In this document: one piece after another, positions 35,860 through 44,754 of the stretch
Layout of the letters: each line of letters begins with the position of its first letter
How positions within the stretch are numbered: position 1 is the first letter of the stretch
Source of the DNA: Rhodococcoides trifolii
GTDB lineage: Bacteria > Actinomycetota > Actinomycetes > Mycobacteriales > Mycobacteriaceae
Reading direction: 5' to 3'
DNA: 64,000 nt
Assembly (NCBI RefSeq): GCF_014635345.1
Contig: NZ_BMCU01000004.1
Span: 186,001 to 250,000, forward strand
Program-made: the position numbers and the translations under genes
The notes under the pieces: model-generated
Seen by the model: the letters and a program-made list of their open reading frames with translations, nothing else
Database searches by the model: none
What the model was told of the DNA's origin: nothing

Positions 35860-35942
35860 GACGCACGGCTCGGGGCTTTCGGTCCGGGCGATAGGCGACG
35901 GCTGTACGGTTGGGAACAATCCGTGCGAAAGGGCTGGTTCTC

Positions 35943-36671
35943 TTGTCTCAACTTTCCGAGTCGAGTCCACAATTCGAGTCGCCGGATCTCGTGGCGTCCC
36001 TGGGCGAACTCGCGCGGACGCTGCGTACCGCCCGACGCTCCACTCCTGACACGCTCGAAACGATCCTGAGGTCGTCGCTCACCTTGATCGACGGGGCCGA
36101 CAGCGGCGCCATCGCCACGTTGGGCAAGGACGGCTCGCGCACTGTGGTGGCGTCCACCGATGCGTTGTCCGGCGATCTGTGTCGTGAGCAGTTCGAGATG
36201 GGCCAGGGACCCATCGTCTCCGAGGTCCGGCACTTCACCGTCGTGGTGTCGGCCGATCTCGACAAGGAGAGTCGGTGGCCCAAGTTCGCGGTCACCGCAG
36301 TCGACGCCGGTATCCGGTCCCTTGCCGCGTTCCAGCTGTACAGCAGCCACGAACAAGTCGGCGCCCTCGTCCTCTACAGCACGCGGGTCGACGCGTTCGA
36401 CGACGACGTGGTGTCGATCGGCGAAGCCCTCGCCGCACACGCGGCCGTCGCCCTGCTCTACGCGCAGGACACGGAAAACTTTCAGAACGGTCTGGCGACC
36501 CGCGACATCATCGGTCAGGCCAAGGGCATGTTGATGGAGCGCTACGACATCGACGCGGTGCAGGCATTCGAGCTGCTGGCGAAGCTGTCCCAGCAGGAGA
36601 ACAGGCGGCTCCACCTCGTGTGCCGCCAGCTGGTGGACGCCGATCACCCCACACGGTCCGTGGAGTCGTAA
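35943..36671 (+). CDS. GAF-ANTAR transcription antiterminator
   Basis: A 242-residue paralogue of the preceding gene. The GAF region is at about 15-175 (FEMGQGPIVSEV, LGALVLYSTRVDAFDDD-like) and the ANTAR domain at about 185-235 (TRDIIGQAKGMLMERYDIDAVQAFELLAKLSQQENRRL). The start is a TTG at 35943 with GAAAGGG nine bases upstream; another TTG at 35910 is possible. The two GAF domains are only distantly alike, so they should sense different cues. Confidence 0.86.
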   Translation: MSQLSESSPQFESPDLVASLGELARTLRTARRSTPDTLETILRSSLTLIDGADSGAIATLGKDGSRTVVASTDALSGDLCREQFEMGQGPIVSEVRHFTVVVSADLDKESRWPKFAVTAVDAGIRSLAAFQLYSSHEQVGALVLYSTRVDAFDDDVVSIGEALAAHAAVALLYAQDTENFQNGLATRDIIGQAKGMLMERYDIDAVQAFELLAKLSQQENRRLHLVCRQLVDADHPTRSVES

Positions 36672-36681
36672 CTCCCGATAG

Positions 36682-37143
36682 TCAGACGTAGCCGGCGAGC
36701 TGGCGCTGCACGACGGCTTCGTTCAGAGCAGCGGCCGCGGAGACGATGGCGGCAGCGTCGTCGGAGTCGCAGTCCCCGTCGGCGACCCTCGCCACCGCAT
36801 CCTGCATCCGAACGCAGAGCTCGGCGATTCCGAACCCGTCCGGGTCGACGGAGTTCGCCTCGTCATCGGCGATCGCCTGGACCTCGCCTTCGTCCCCAGA
36901 GTCGATCTCGACCTCGGATTCGACCTCGTCCCCGACTCTTTCGGCTCGTTCGTCGGGGGTCTCCGGGCGGTAGTTGCGTGCGTTGCCGTTCATGACGGTC
37001 TGCGTGCCGGACGACATGGCCACGAAGGTCGAGCGGCCGCGGTCGGGGATCCCGCTCACCCGGTACACCTTCGACGGTCGCGCAATGCTCCGCACCACCA
37101 TCCCGTCCGTGATGTCGTTGGGGTTCGAGTGCGTCGGGGCCAC
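36682..37143 (-). CDS. Acidic hypothetical protein
   Basis: A 153-residue protein I do not recognise. Residues about 70-120 are strongly acidic (EVESEVEIDSGDEGEVQAIADDEA). The first third is basic and polar. There is no signal peptide or membrane helix. It starts at GTG 37143, with ATG 37101 as an alternative, neither with a good ribosome site. It is convergent with the GAF-ANTAR gene and divergent from the lipase at 37259. Confidence 0.6.
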   Translation of the reverse strand: MAPTHSNPNDITDGMVVRSIARPSKVYRVSGIPDRGRSTFVAMSSGTQTVMNGNARNYRPETPDERAERVGDEVESEVEIDSGDEGEVQAIADDEANSVDPDGFGIAELCVRMQDAVARVADGDCDSDDAAAIVSAAAALNEAVVQRQLAGYV

Positions 37144-37258
37144 CGACAGCAGTGTACGAGCACACCACGGGCGGCATTGTTCGATCGGCCTAGGTATATG
37201 TGTTACCGGTCACGTACGGTCATCTCACCAAACTGTCGACTCGACGAACGGATGTGAA

Positions 37259-38536
37259 GTGCGGCTGTCCAAGTCTCTCGCTGCGATCATGGGAATTGCT
37301 ACGGCGATGGTGCTCACCGTCGCGCCGTCGGCCTCTGCCGCACCCGATTTCTACACCCCGCCGTCGCCGCTTCCCAGCGGGTCCAACGGCGACCTCATCC
37401 GCACCGGACCGTCCGTCCTGGTGCCCTCGGTTCCCGGCGTGAACGGTCAGTTCCCCGGCACCGCAACGCGTCTGATGTACCGATCCGAGGACGCGAACGA
37501 CAAGCCCATCGCCGTCACCGGCACCTACATCGATCCCGCGTTGGACTGGACGGGTAAGGGACCGCGGCCGGTCGTGGCGGTGGCGCCGGGCACCCAGGGT
37601 CAGGGCGATCAGTGCGCACCGTCGAAGATGCTCAACCAACTCATCACCTACGCGCCGCCTCTCGACGTCATGGTCGAGTACGAACTGCTGACCATCAATG
37701 CGCTGCTCCTGCAGGGCATAGCCGTCGTGATGACCGATTACCAGGGTCTCGGTACTCCGGGGAACCACACCTACGTCAACCGTGCGGCCGAGGCGCATGC
37801 CGTCCTCGATTCGGTTCGGGCTGCGCAGAGTCTGCCCGGCACCAAGATCACGCCCGACGCCCCGGTGGGGATGTGGGGGTATTCGCAGGGTGGCGGTGCC
37901 ACCGCTGCCGCAGCCGAGCTGGCCGGTGAATACGCGCCGGAGCTCGACATCAAGGGCACCTACGCAGGAGCGCCACCGGCCGACCTGGCGGCCACGCTGG
38001 CGCAGGTCGACGGCACCAGTCTGACCGGCGTCATCGGATACACGCTGAACGGTCTGCGGGAGTCGAACCCCGAGTTGAATCCGACCATCGACGACAACAT
38101 CAACCCGGCCGGTCAGCAGATGCTCGCCACCGTCGCCAATCAGTGCGTGGGAGCGACCGTGCTGAGCGTCGGGTTCCATCGCACCAACGAGTTCACCAAG
38201 ACCGGTCAGTCCCTGTCCGATCTGCTGAAGTCGATTCCGATCGCGGGTGAGGTGTTCGCGGCCAACAAGATCGGCAACCGGACGCCGACCGCACCGGTGT
38301 ACATCGGCACCGGGTCGACGGATGACATCGTGCCTCACGGTCAGGCCGTCGAGCTGGCCGGCGACTGGTGCGCCAAGGGCGCGAACGTGCAGCTCGACAC
38401 CGTTCCGCTCCCGCCGATCTTCCCGGGACTCGGTGCGGGACACGCACTTCCGTTGCTCATCAACGAGATTCCGGCCATGAAGTGGCTGGGGGATCGACTG
38501 AACGACGTTCCGACCGCCGGGAACTGCGCGGGGTAA
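37259..38536 (+). CDS. Secreted LIP-family lipase
   Basis: A 425-residue secreted lipase. The signal peptide is residues 1-27 (ending PSASA). The nucleophile elbow is GYSQGGG with Ser209, the acid is in STDDIVPH and the His in GAGHALPL. APGTQGQGDQCAPS and TDYQGLGTPGN repeat the pattern of the secreted lipase at 11239. The GTG at 37259 is chosen because it gives a correct signal peptide. A strong terminator follows. Confidence 0.88.
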   Translation: MRLSKSLAAIMGIATAMVLTVAPSASAAPDFYTPPSPLPSGSNGDLIRTGPSVLVPSVPGVNGQFPGTATRLMYRSEDANDKPIAVTGTYIDPALDWTGKGPRPVVAVAPGTQGQGDQCAPSKMLNQLITYAPPLDVMVEYELLTINALLLQGIAVVMTDYQGLGTPGNHTYVNRAAEAHAVLDSVRAAQSLPGTKITPDAPVGMWGYSQGGGATAAAAELAGEYAPELDIKGTYAGAPPADLAATLAQVDGTSLTGVIGYTLNGLRESNPELNPTIDDNINPAGQQMLATVANQCVGATVLSVGFHRTNEFTKTGQSLSDLLKSIPIAGEVFAANKIGNRTPTAPVYIGTGSTDDIVPHGQAVELAGDWCAKGANVQLDTVPLPPIFPGLGAGHALPLLINEIPAMKWLGDRLNDVPTAGNCAG

Positions 38537-38551
38537 CAGCCGCGAACGACG

Positions 38552-38592
38552 AAAAGACCGCACCGACCCGTCAGGGCCGGTGCGGTCTTTTT
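38552..38592. terminator. Bidirectional rho-independent terminator
   Basis: A 14-base stem (AAAAGACCGCACCG at 38552-38565 with its complement at 38578-38591) is closed by a GC-rich loop. It ends in a T-run on the plus strand and has an A-run on the other side. It lies between the convergent lipase and the small secreted protein and can serve both. Confidence 0.85.
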
Positions 38593-38606
38593 CGTGGGGC
38601 GAAAGA

Positions 38607-39053
38607 CTACTTCTTGGCGGCGGGGGGCTGGTTCAGCAGCTGCGTGAACGGGCCGACGTTCGCGGCGGTGGATCCGAGGCCGCCGATGGCGGTACCGGCG
38701 AGTGCTCCGGTGGAGCCGAGGAGGATTGCCCCACCGATGCAACCGGCCACCGGGCCGGCGCCGAAGAGAAGTGCGGCGGGGGCCGAGACGACGCCTGCTG
38801 CCACGCCACCGAGAACGCAACCGGTGACGAGACCCGTTGCGCCGCCGATGTAACCACCCAGGGCTGCGGTGGTGGTGATGTTGTCCTTGACGCCCGACAC
38901 GGCGGCGGGAAGGTCCACGTTGGTCTCGAACGCCGCGGTGGGCGACGGTGCGGGGGCGGGAGCAGCAGCGGGATCGGCGTACGCGGTGCCGGCGGCGGTG
39001 CCGAGCGAGGCGATCGTCAGGGCAGCGACCATTGCGAACTTCTTCATCTTCAT
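38607..39053 (-). CDS. Small secreted glycine-zipper protein
   Basis: A 148-residue protein with an N-terminal signal peptide (MKMKKFAMVAALTIASLGTAAGTAYA). An Ala-Pro-rich linker follows, then hydrophobic Gly/Ala-rich segments with GxxxG-like spacing (GGYIGGATGLVTGCVLGG, GCIGGAILLGSTG). It has two cysteines. Such proteins are common in mycolic-acid bacteria and may sit in or on the outer envelope. The start at 39053 has GAAGGA upstream. No function is assigned. Confidence 0.75.
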   Translation of the reverse strand: MKMKKFAMVAALTIASLGTAAGTAYADPAAAPAPAPSPTAAFETNVDLPAAVSGVKDNITTTAALGGYIGGATGLVTGCVLGGVAAGVVSAPAALLFGAGPVAGCIGGAILLGSTGALAGTAIGGLGSTAANVGPFTQLLNQPPAAKK

Positions 39054-39522
39054 GTGTCTCGGTTTTCCTTCACTGGTGACTGTGGTGGCGAAGCCTGTTC
39101 GACGGCGAGACAGGCGGAGCTTCGGTGTGGGGCGTCCCCCGTCCACCGGTAGCTGCAGGGGAATCGAACTACGAGGGCAGCGGACGTGTCAACTCGGACA
39201 CGACCAAAACTGTTGTTGCTGAACGAATTTCAAGATAGCGATGACGGGAGGGTGAACAACGGGTGTGGACCGGCGCGGTCGGTTTGGTTCGCGTTGTGTG
39301 TCCGCACCGTCCCCGGCGGCTGAGCTTGTCACCGAGCACGACGAGACGACGTCGTCGGTGACCTATGTCCGTTTTGTCACGTAAACCCCACTGGCCGTTA
39401 CCCATTCACGATACGTTCACGTTCCGACCGCCCTTCGCGGCTTTCCACAACCAGCCGTTCATGTTGTCTCTGTACACCTTTGAGGCGGCCGCACTCGGCG
39501 GCCCGGACCACGAGGAGTAACC
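39054..39522. other. Intergenic region, no gene seen
   Basis: About 470 bases without a convincing gene. They hold the upstream region of the small secreted protein and probably the promoter of the 25-residue ORF at 39523. Base composition is slightly AT-richer than nearby coding DNA, and reading frames here lack the GC-rich third positions seen elsewhere. Confidence 0.5.
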
Positions 39523-39600
39523 ATGCCTGATTTCGTCACCACTCTTGCCGCTCTCTCCGACCTGCTGGTCGCGTTCAACGCCTTCAACGGCCTCAGCTGA
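39523..39600 (+). CDS. Putative 25-residue peptide
   Basis: A tiny ORF encoding MPDFVTTLAALSDLLVAFNA plus five residues. It is preceded by GAGGAG at 39512-39517, five bases before the ATG and one of the best ribosome sites in the window. The peptide is hydrophobic with periodic acidic and polar residues, so it could form an amphipathic helix. It has no signal sequence. Small signal-less porin peptides exist in mycolata (PorA/PorH), but no homology is claimed. It may instead be a leader or membrane peptide. Confidence 0.45.
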   Translation: MPDFVTTLAALSDLLVAFNAFNGLS

Positions 39601-39671
39601 CGGTTGTGGATGGTCGATCGTTTTCGATAGTTGACCGTTCGACCAGATCCTGACTGTGCGATTCTTGGTGG

Positions 39672-39929
39672 GTGAATTCCGACGGGAGTGACGACGACGC
39701 CGACGAGGCTCAGGCGCGTCTACTCCTGGGCGCTCTGAACGAGCACGTCGAACGCTGCACCAACGGCATCGAGACTGCCGACCGGCGCGCGAGCACACTC
39801 CGAGCAGAAGGTGCTCGCGCGCCCGCGGAAATTCTCGAATCGGAGTCGCGTTCGTTGCGGGCCGAGTTGTACGAGGTCTCCCGGCACATCGATCGGCTCG
39901 TCCAGCGGTTCCCGACGGTGCGCCGCTAG
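39672..39929 (+). CDS. Small hypothetical helical protein
   Basis: An 85-residue protein not recognised. It starts at GTG 39672, is acidic at first (SDGSDDDADEAQ) and then predicted helical with heptad-like leucines (LLLGALNEHV, LRAELYEVSRHIDRLVQRF), perhaps a short coiled coil. GC-rich third positions support coding. It lies 59 bases before the amidase on the same strand. Confidence 0.6.
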   Translation: MNSDGSDDDADEAQARLLLGALNEHVERCTNGIETADRRASTLRAEGARAPAEILESESRSLRAELYEVSRHIDRLVQRFPTVRR

Positions 39930-39988
39930 ATCGACGAGCGCGCGGGGTTGTGGCACAGGCCCTGTCCTGTGCACTAACGTGCGACCGT

Positions 39989-41497
39989 ATGCGCTTCGAC
40001 GAGTACCGGACATTCGACGCCCTCGGTTTGGCCGAACTGGTGCAGGCGGGGCAGGTGACCGCGACCGAATTGCTCGACGTCGCCCGTGACCGAGCCAGGG
40101 TCGTCAACCCCCGAATCAACGCGATCGTGCGCTTCATGGACTCGCAGGCCAGAGACCTCGTGAAGCGCGGGGCCACAGGGCCGTTCGCCGGGGTCCCGTT
40201 TCTTCTGAAGGACCTGCACCAGGACTACGCCGGCGTCCCGACGAGTTGCGGCTCGAGTTCGCTCGCCTCGATCCCTGCCGCCGAGCACGCGACGGTGGTT
40301 CAGCGTTGGATCGACGCGGGTGTCACCGTGTTCGGGCGGACCAACACCCCCGAGTTCGGCGCCAAGGGCATCACCGAACCCGACTTGTTCGGCCCCACAC
40401 GCAACCCGTGGGACCTGACCCGGACACCGGGAGGTTCGTCCGGCGGGTCGGCCGCCGCCGTGGCGTCCGGGATTCTCCCCGTGGCCGGAGCCAGTGACGG
40501 AGGCGGCTCGATCCGCATCCCGGCCGCGTGCTGCGGATTGGTGGGCCTCAAACCCGGACGCGGACTGATTCCGATGGGACCGACGTCGGGCGAAGCGATG
40601 CACGGGGCCGCGACCCAAGGGGTGGTGTCGCGCTCGGTTCGCGACACCGCGGCCATGCTCGACGTACTGGCCGGCGGCGAGCCCAACGGACCGTACTCGC
40701 CTGCAATGCCGACCGAGACGTTCCTGTCTCAGGTCGCACGGGATCCCGGTTCTCTGCGGATCGGCGTGTGCACCTCGTCGAGCATCAACTCGTCGCCACA
40801 TCCGCAGGCCATTGCCGCCGTGAATGCTGCGGCGACATCGCTGGAAGGACTCGGGCATCGGATCGAGTTGCTCGACGCACAGCCCTTCGACGACGCCGCA
40901 CTCGCGCGTGATTTCCTGCTGACCTGGTTCGTCTACCTGGCGTGGGAGATGGACGACGCCAAACGCCGATCCGGTTGCGGGAACAGCGCTTTCGAGGTCG
41001 ACACCCAGATCATGGCTGCGCTGGGCCGCGCCTACAGCAGCGTCGAGTACGTCGACGCCGTCGAGCGCCGACACGCACACGTGCGTCGGTTGACGACGTT
41101 CTTCGAGTCGTACGATCTTCTGCTGACGCCGACCTTGGCGGATCTGCCTCCGAAGATCGGGTCACTCGACACACCCAAGCTCACGTCGATCGCGGCGGCG
41201 GGCCTGCTGAAGACCGGCACCGCGGGTCTGCTCAGGCATTCCGCACTGGTCGATCAGATGATCGATGCCAACCTCGGCTGGGTGCCCTACACCCAACTTG
41301 CGAACCTCACCGGCCGGCCGGCGATGTCGCTCCCTCTGCACTGGACTCCGGAGGGTCTGCCGATGGGAGTGCAGTTCGTCGCTCCGCTGGGCGGTGAGTC
41401 GACCCTGCTTCGGTTGGCCGGTCAGCTCGAGCAGGCACTGCCGTGGGCGCAGCGCTACGCGACCGCGTACGGCCGCGTGGACAGCGCGAACGTGTAG
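39989..41497 (+). CDS. Amidase (amidase-signature family)
   Basis: A 502-residue amidase with the Ser-cisSer-Lys triad. Lys74 is in FLLKDLHQD, a Ser in the PGGSSGGS stretch (148-154) is the cis-serine, and Ser174 in DGGGSIRIPA is the nucleophile. The ATG at 39989 (MRFDEYRTFD) is chosen. It hydrolyses an unknown amide; similar enzymes act on aryl or aliphatic amides and in nitrile degradation, but no nitrile hydratase is nearby. Confidence 0.9.
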   Translation: MRFDEYRTFDALGLAELVQAGQVTATELLDVARDRARVVNPRINAIVRFMDSQARDLVKRGATGPFAGVPFLLKDLHQDYAGVPTSCGSSSLASIPAAEHATVVQRWIDAGVTVFGRTNTPEFGAKGITEPDLFGPTRNPWDLTRTPGGSSGGSAAAVASGILPVAGASDGGGSIRIPAACCGLVGLKPGRGLIPMGPTSGEAMHGAATQGVVSRSVRDTAAMLDVLAGGEPNGPYSPAMPTETFLSQVARDPGSLRIGVCTSSSINSSPHPQAIAAVNAAATSLEGLGHRIELLDAQPFDDAALARDFLLTWFVYLAWEMDDAKRRSGCGNSAFEVDTQIMAALGRAYSSVEYVDAVERRHAHVRRLTTFFESYDLLLTPTLADLPPKIGSLDTPKLTSIAAAGLLKTGTAGLLRHSALVDQMIDANLGWVPYTQLANLTGRPAMSLPLHWTPEGLPMGVQFVAPLGGESTLLRLAGQLEQALPWAQRYATAYGRVDSANV

Positions 41498-41512
41498 CCC
41501 GGCTACGCCCGT

Positions 41513-42322
41513 TCAGCGATCCGGTCCGGGACCCGGCTGGCAGTGCGGGCACCACCACGTTCGGCGACGCTCCGGGTCGCCGGGAACTTCGTCCACCACC
41601 CGGATCGTCGTCCCACATCGTAGGCACGGTTTGTGCGCACGTCCCGACACCCAGTGCTGCCGGCCGGGTCGCTTGTCACCCGTCGTGACCTGCATTGCTC
41701 CCGGCACGGTTGCGGAGTGCCGCATGGTTTTTCGGGTCAACGCCACCAGCGCCGCCGCGTCGACCTCACCCGCGGGCCGCCACGGTGACAGTCCCCGCAG
41801 GAAGCACAATTCGTTCGCCCACAGGTTCCCCGGTCCTGCCATGACGCGTTGGTCCAGCAACACCGCGACGATGGGCCTCGACGGGTCGGCGAGGACGTTC
41901 GCGGCGGCCACGGCCGCGTCGAAGTCGTCGTGCAACGGATCCGGTCCCAGGTGGTCGGTCCACTGGTGCGCATCGCCGGTCTTCGCCAACTGCACGACCG
42001 GAAGGTTCAGGCCGTACGCGGTCGGTCCGTTCTCCACGGCCAGACGGACGCGGACCTCGGGATCGAGCCGGGAGGGTAACCGTCGGCCCGCTCGGACGAC
42101 GGTCCACGAACCGGTCATCTTCAGGTGCGTGTGCAGTGTGATGTCGCCGTCGAAATCGGTCAGCAGGTGTTTGCCGATGGTGCGATGACGCAGGATCGTC
42201 TGTCCGGTCAGGTCTTCGGTCGCGTGCGCCGGAACCTGAAGTCGTCCGGACGCGAGGCTTTGGCCGTCGAGGGCCGGTCGCAGCTTTCTGGCGAGCTGAA
42301 AGACGGTGTCGCCTTCGGGCAT
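41513..42322 (-). CDS. Fpg/Nei-family DNA glycosylase
   Basis: A 269-residue base-excision repair glycosylase/AP lyase. The N-terminus MPEGDTV gives catalytic Pro2 and Glu3. The helix-two-turn-helix region includes VMAGPGNLWANELCF, and a C-terminal zinc finger has CLRC and CPHC pairs. The MPEGDT start and the sequence favour the Nei (endonuclease VIII, Nei2) branch, acting on oxidised pyrimidines. It ends 15 bases from the convergent amidase. Confidence 0.9.
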   Translation of the reverse strand: MPEGDTVFQLARKLRPALDGQSLASGRLQVPAHATEDLTGQTILRHRTIGKHLLTDFDGDITLHTHLKMTGSWTVVRAGRRLPSRLDPEVRVRLAVENGPTAYGLNLPVVQLAKTGDAHQWTDHLGPDPLHDDFDAAVAAANVLADPSRPIVAVLLDQRVMAGPGNLWANELCFLRGLSPWRPAGEVDAAALVALTRKTMRHSATVPGAMQVTTGDKRPGRQHWVSGRAHKPCLRCGTTIRVVDEVPGDPERRRTWWCPHCQPGPGPDR

Positions 42323-42332
42323 TCGTTACCGC

Positions 42333-42698
42333 CTAACGCGTCGGTTCGGCTCTGTACCGGTCGTCGTCGAGTTCGCTTCCGGCCAATTCTGCCGCCAATT
42401 GTTCCTCGAAGTCACGTGCGGACGCCATGGCCGGTGATTCGGGGCTCGAGCGTCGACGCGGTTCGACGGCCAATCCTGCGCTGCGTGCCGCCGCGAGTAC
42501 GACGGTGGCCACGTCGACATCGAGAGCGGCCGCCGCCGCCGCGAGCGTAGAGGGTTCGGGAAATGTCGACAGCGGCGTCCCCGTCGCCCACTGTCTCCAC
42601 GACTCCTCCGGCACCGGCCCACGGTAACGGTCGACGAGTTCGTCGAGCGACCAGCGGCGGGTGGCCAAGAATTCGTGAACCAAACGTTCGAGCGTCAT
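42333..42698 (-). CDS. Hypothetical protein
   Basis: A 121-residue protein I do not recognise. The first 75 residues are helical (LVHEFLATRRWSLDELVDRYRG, PSTLAAAAAALDVDVATVVLAA) and could be a degenerate helix-turn-helix; the tail is acidic. GGGAG precedes the ATG. It ends ten bases before the Nei gene start on the same strand, so the two are probably co-transcribed. Confidence 0.65.
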   Translation of the reverse strand: MTLERLVHEFLATRRWSLDELVDRYRGPVPEESWRQWATGTPLSTFPEPSTLAAAAAALDVDVATVVLAAARSAGLAVEPRRRSSPESPAMASARDFEEQLAAELAGSELDDDRYRAEPTR

Positions 42699-42808
42699 GT
42701 GTCGTCTCCCTGGTTCCGACGGCGGAGATGAGACCCGGCCACCGACCCCCGAAGGGACCGATGGCCGGTCTCAGCAGCGCCCGCGGTCTCGAGGCGCCTG
42801 GCCTCGAT

Positions 42809-43708
42809 CTAGTCGAGCGCGTCCTTCAGCTTTCCCAGAACGCCTTTCTCGGTTCCCACGGCGGCCGTCGCGGGCGCACCCTTCGCTCCGTCGTACGTCG
42901 CATAGAGCAACGGGTCGGGGGCCGGGGCACTTCCCTTGTCGCCCAACGGCTGCGGGTCCGCGAGAAAGCCCATCTGGTGGACGCCGTCGGGGGCGAGGCG
43001 GCTGGCCCAGCCGCCGGTCTGCGACATCTCACCGTCGGACAGGTGCCACAGGTCGGTGGCGTGCTCCGCGTACTCCTCGTCCATCAGCGCGTTCGGCACG
43101 ACCACATCTTCGTACCCGTCCGTCTGCAGTTCCTCGATGGCGGCGAGCCACAGGTTCTGGTGGTGGGTGTCGCGGGCGAGGTTGAACTTCAGCATCGCCT
43201 TGACGCCCGGATCGTCGGTCATGTTGTACAGACGCGCAGTCTGCAAGCGCCCCTGCGCTTCTGCCGCGACGTTGGCGCGGAAGTCGGCGAGCAAATTGCC
43301 GCTGGCGATGATGTAGCGCCCGTTCCAGGGATACCCGTTGCTGTCGGCCGGCAACGCTCCGCCGCCGGCCACGATTGCCTGCTGCGGGTCCATTCCGCCC
43401 ATGACCGCCGCGACGACGGGATCGCCGGCGGCCGCTGTCGTCGGGTCGGTGGCGGGCGCCCCTTCGAGTAGACGCGCAACCATCACCGCGAGCATCTCCA
43501 CGTGGCCGATTTCCTCGGTGGCGATGTCCATGATGAGGTCCTTGTACTTGCCCTCCATGCGGCAGTTCCAACCCTGGAACAGGTACTGCATTGTTACGGT
43601 CATCTCGCCGAACGCGCCGCCGATCAGCTCCTGGAGTTTGTGGGCGTAGACCGGGTCGGGCTTTTCCGGCTTGGCGTCGAATTGCAGATAATCGGTGTGA
43701 CGGAACAT
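42809..43708 (-). CDS. Manganese catalase
   Basis: A 299-residue non-haem catalase with a dimanganese centre that dismutates hydrogen peroxide. Ligands line up with the known family: Glu35 (FGEMTV), Glu66 and His69 (TEEIGHVEM), Glu150 (AAEAQGRL) and His182 or His183 (ARDTHHQNL). The ATG at 43708 has TGGAG upstream. A SigF-like promoter lies about 115 bases upstream on the same strand, fitting general-stress induction. Confidence 0.93.
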   Translation of the reverse strand: MFRHTDYLQFDAKPEKPDPVYAHKLQELIGGAFGEMTVTMQYLFQGWNCRMEGKYKDLIMDIATEEIGHVEMLAVMVARLLEGAPATDPTTAAAGDPVVAAVMGGMDPQQAIVAGGGALPADSNGYPWNGRYIIASGNLLADFRANVAAEAQGRLQTARLYNMTDDPGVKAMLKFNLARDTHHQNLWLAAIEELQTDGYEDVVVPNALMDEEYAEHATDLWHLSDGEMSQTGGWASRLAPDGVHQMGFLADPQPLGDKGSAPAPDPLLYATYDGAKGAPATAAVGTEKGVLGKLKDALD

Positions 43709-43823
43709 GATCGAACTCCAGATGTCTGGTGTCACCGGAATGTGCTTCACTCGTCGCGGGAGACTTCACGACGATCAGGCACCTATGAGCAGGGTGCGCT
43801 CGGCACTCTCCGCTGCCAGGCGG

Positions 43824-43850
43824 ATACCCAGGGCTTCCGGTCTCAATCAG
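43824..43850 (-). promoter_or_regulatory. SigF-like promoter of Mn catalase gene
   Basis: On the minus strand the bases read CTGATT-N15-GGGTAT. The -10 is a perfect match to the SigF consensus and the -35 is weaker. A long leader of about 115 bases would separate it from the start codon. Confidence 0.45.
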
Positions 43851-43859
43851 TCGTGAAGC

Positions 43860-44690
43860 CTACGAATCGAAATCGGTGCTGCGACTGACGACCTCCCACG
43901 CGTCGACGTCGGAGAGCAGCGAATCGAGTGCTCCGCGGAAGGCGTCGACGGAATCGTTGCCGAGGAGCAGCATGAACGGCGGATCGTCCGATTCGATCGC
44001 CTGGATCAGGACAGCAGCGGCTCTGGTGGGGTCGCCCGCCTGCGTGCCGTGGGCGGTGTCGTTCTCGAGCCGGCGCGCGCCTGCCGTGTCTGCGTAGTCG
44101 GCGATGGGGACCTCGGACTGCGTCAGTGATCGGCCCGCGAAATCGGTTCGGAAAGCGCCGGGTTCGACGGCGACGGCACGAATCCCCAACGGCGACACCT
44201 CACGTCGCAGTGAGAGTGTGAGCGCTTCGATCGCCGCCTTGACCGCCGAGTAATACCCGGAGCCGGCCGGCGAGATCCGCGCGCCTATCGACGAGAGGTT
44301 GACGATGGTGCCGGAGCGTCGCTCTCGCATTCCGGGAAGAACGGCCTTGACCGTGCGCATCGTGCCGAACACATGAGTGTCGAACAACCGTCGGACGGCG
44401 TCGTCCTCCCCTTCTTCGACGGCTGCGCGGTAGCCGTATCCGGCGTTGTTCACCAGCACGTCGATGCTGCCGAAGCGGTCGATGCCCGCGCCGACCACCG
44501 TGTTCACCTGCTCGTCGTCGGTGACGTCGAGGGCGACCGCCAGTGCGGTGTCCGGGAACCGCCCGGCGATGTCGTCCACCGAATCGACGTTGCGAGCCGT
44601 GACGACGACGTTGTCGCCGTGTGCGAGGACGGCCTCCGCGAGGTCACGTCCGAGGCCGGTGGAACAGCCGGTGATGAGCCAGGTTTTCAT
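43860..44690 (-). CDS. Short-chain dehydrogenase/reductase
   Basis: A 276-residue SDR. It has the cofactor motif TGCSTGLGRDLA, VNNAGYGY and catalytic YYSAVK. The ATG at 44690 (MKTWLITG) is clear. It belongs to a broad oxidoreductase group near retinol/3-ketosteroid-type SDRs; the substrate is unknown. It is divergent from the AbiEi/DUF559 gene, with a hairpin repeat between them. Confidence 0.88.
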   Translation of the reverse strand: MKTWLITGCSTGLGRDLAEAVLAHGDNVVVTARNVDSVDDIAGRFPDTALAVALDVTDDEQVNTVVGAGIDRFGSIDVLVNNAGYGYRAAVEEGEDDAVRRLFDTHVFGTMRTVKAVLPGMRERRSGTIVNLSSIGARISPAGSGYYSAVKAAIEALTLSLRREVSPLGIRAVAVEPGAFRTDFAGRSLTQSEVPIADYADTAGARRLENDTAHGTQAGDPTRAAAVLIQAIESDDPPFMLLLGNDSVDAFRGALDSLLSDVDAWEVVSRSTDFDS

Positions 44691-44754
44691 GGAGGTCCTG
44701 TCGTTGTGAGTGTGGATTCGACAGTACGGTTCGGTCGATCGCGGCGGACCGGCA

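Noticed and set aside
39169..39405. 78-codon minus-strand frame upstream of the 25-residue ORF
   Set aside because: No recognisable domain, poor start context and no coding-type third-position bias.
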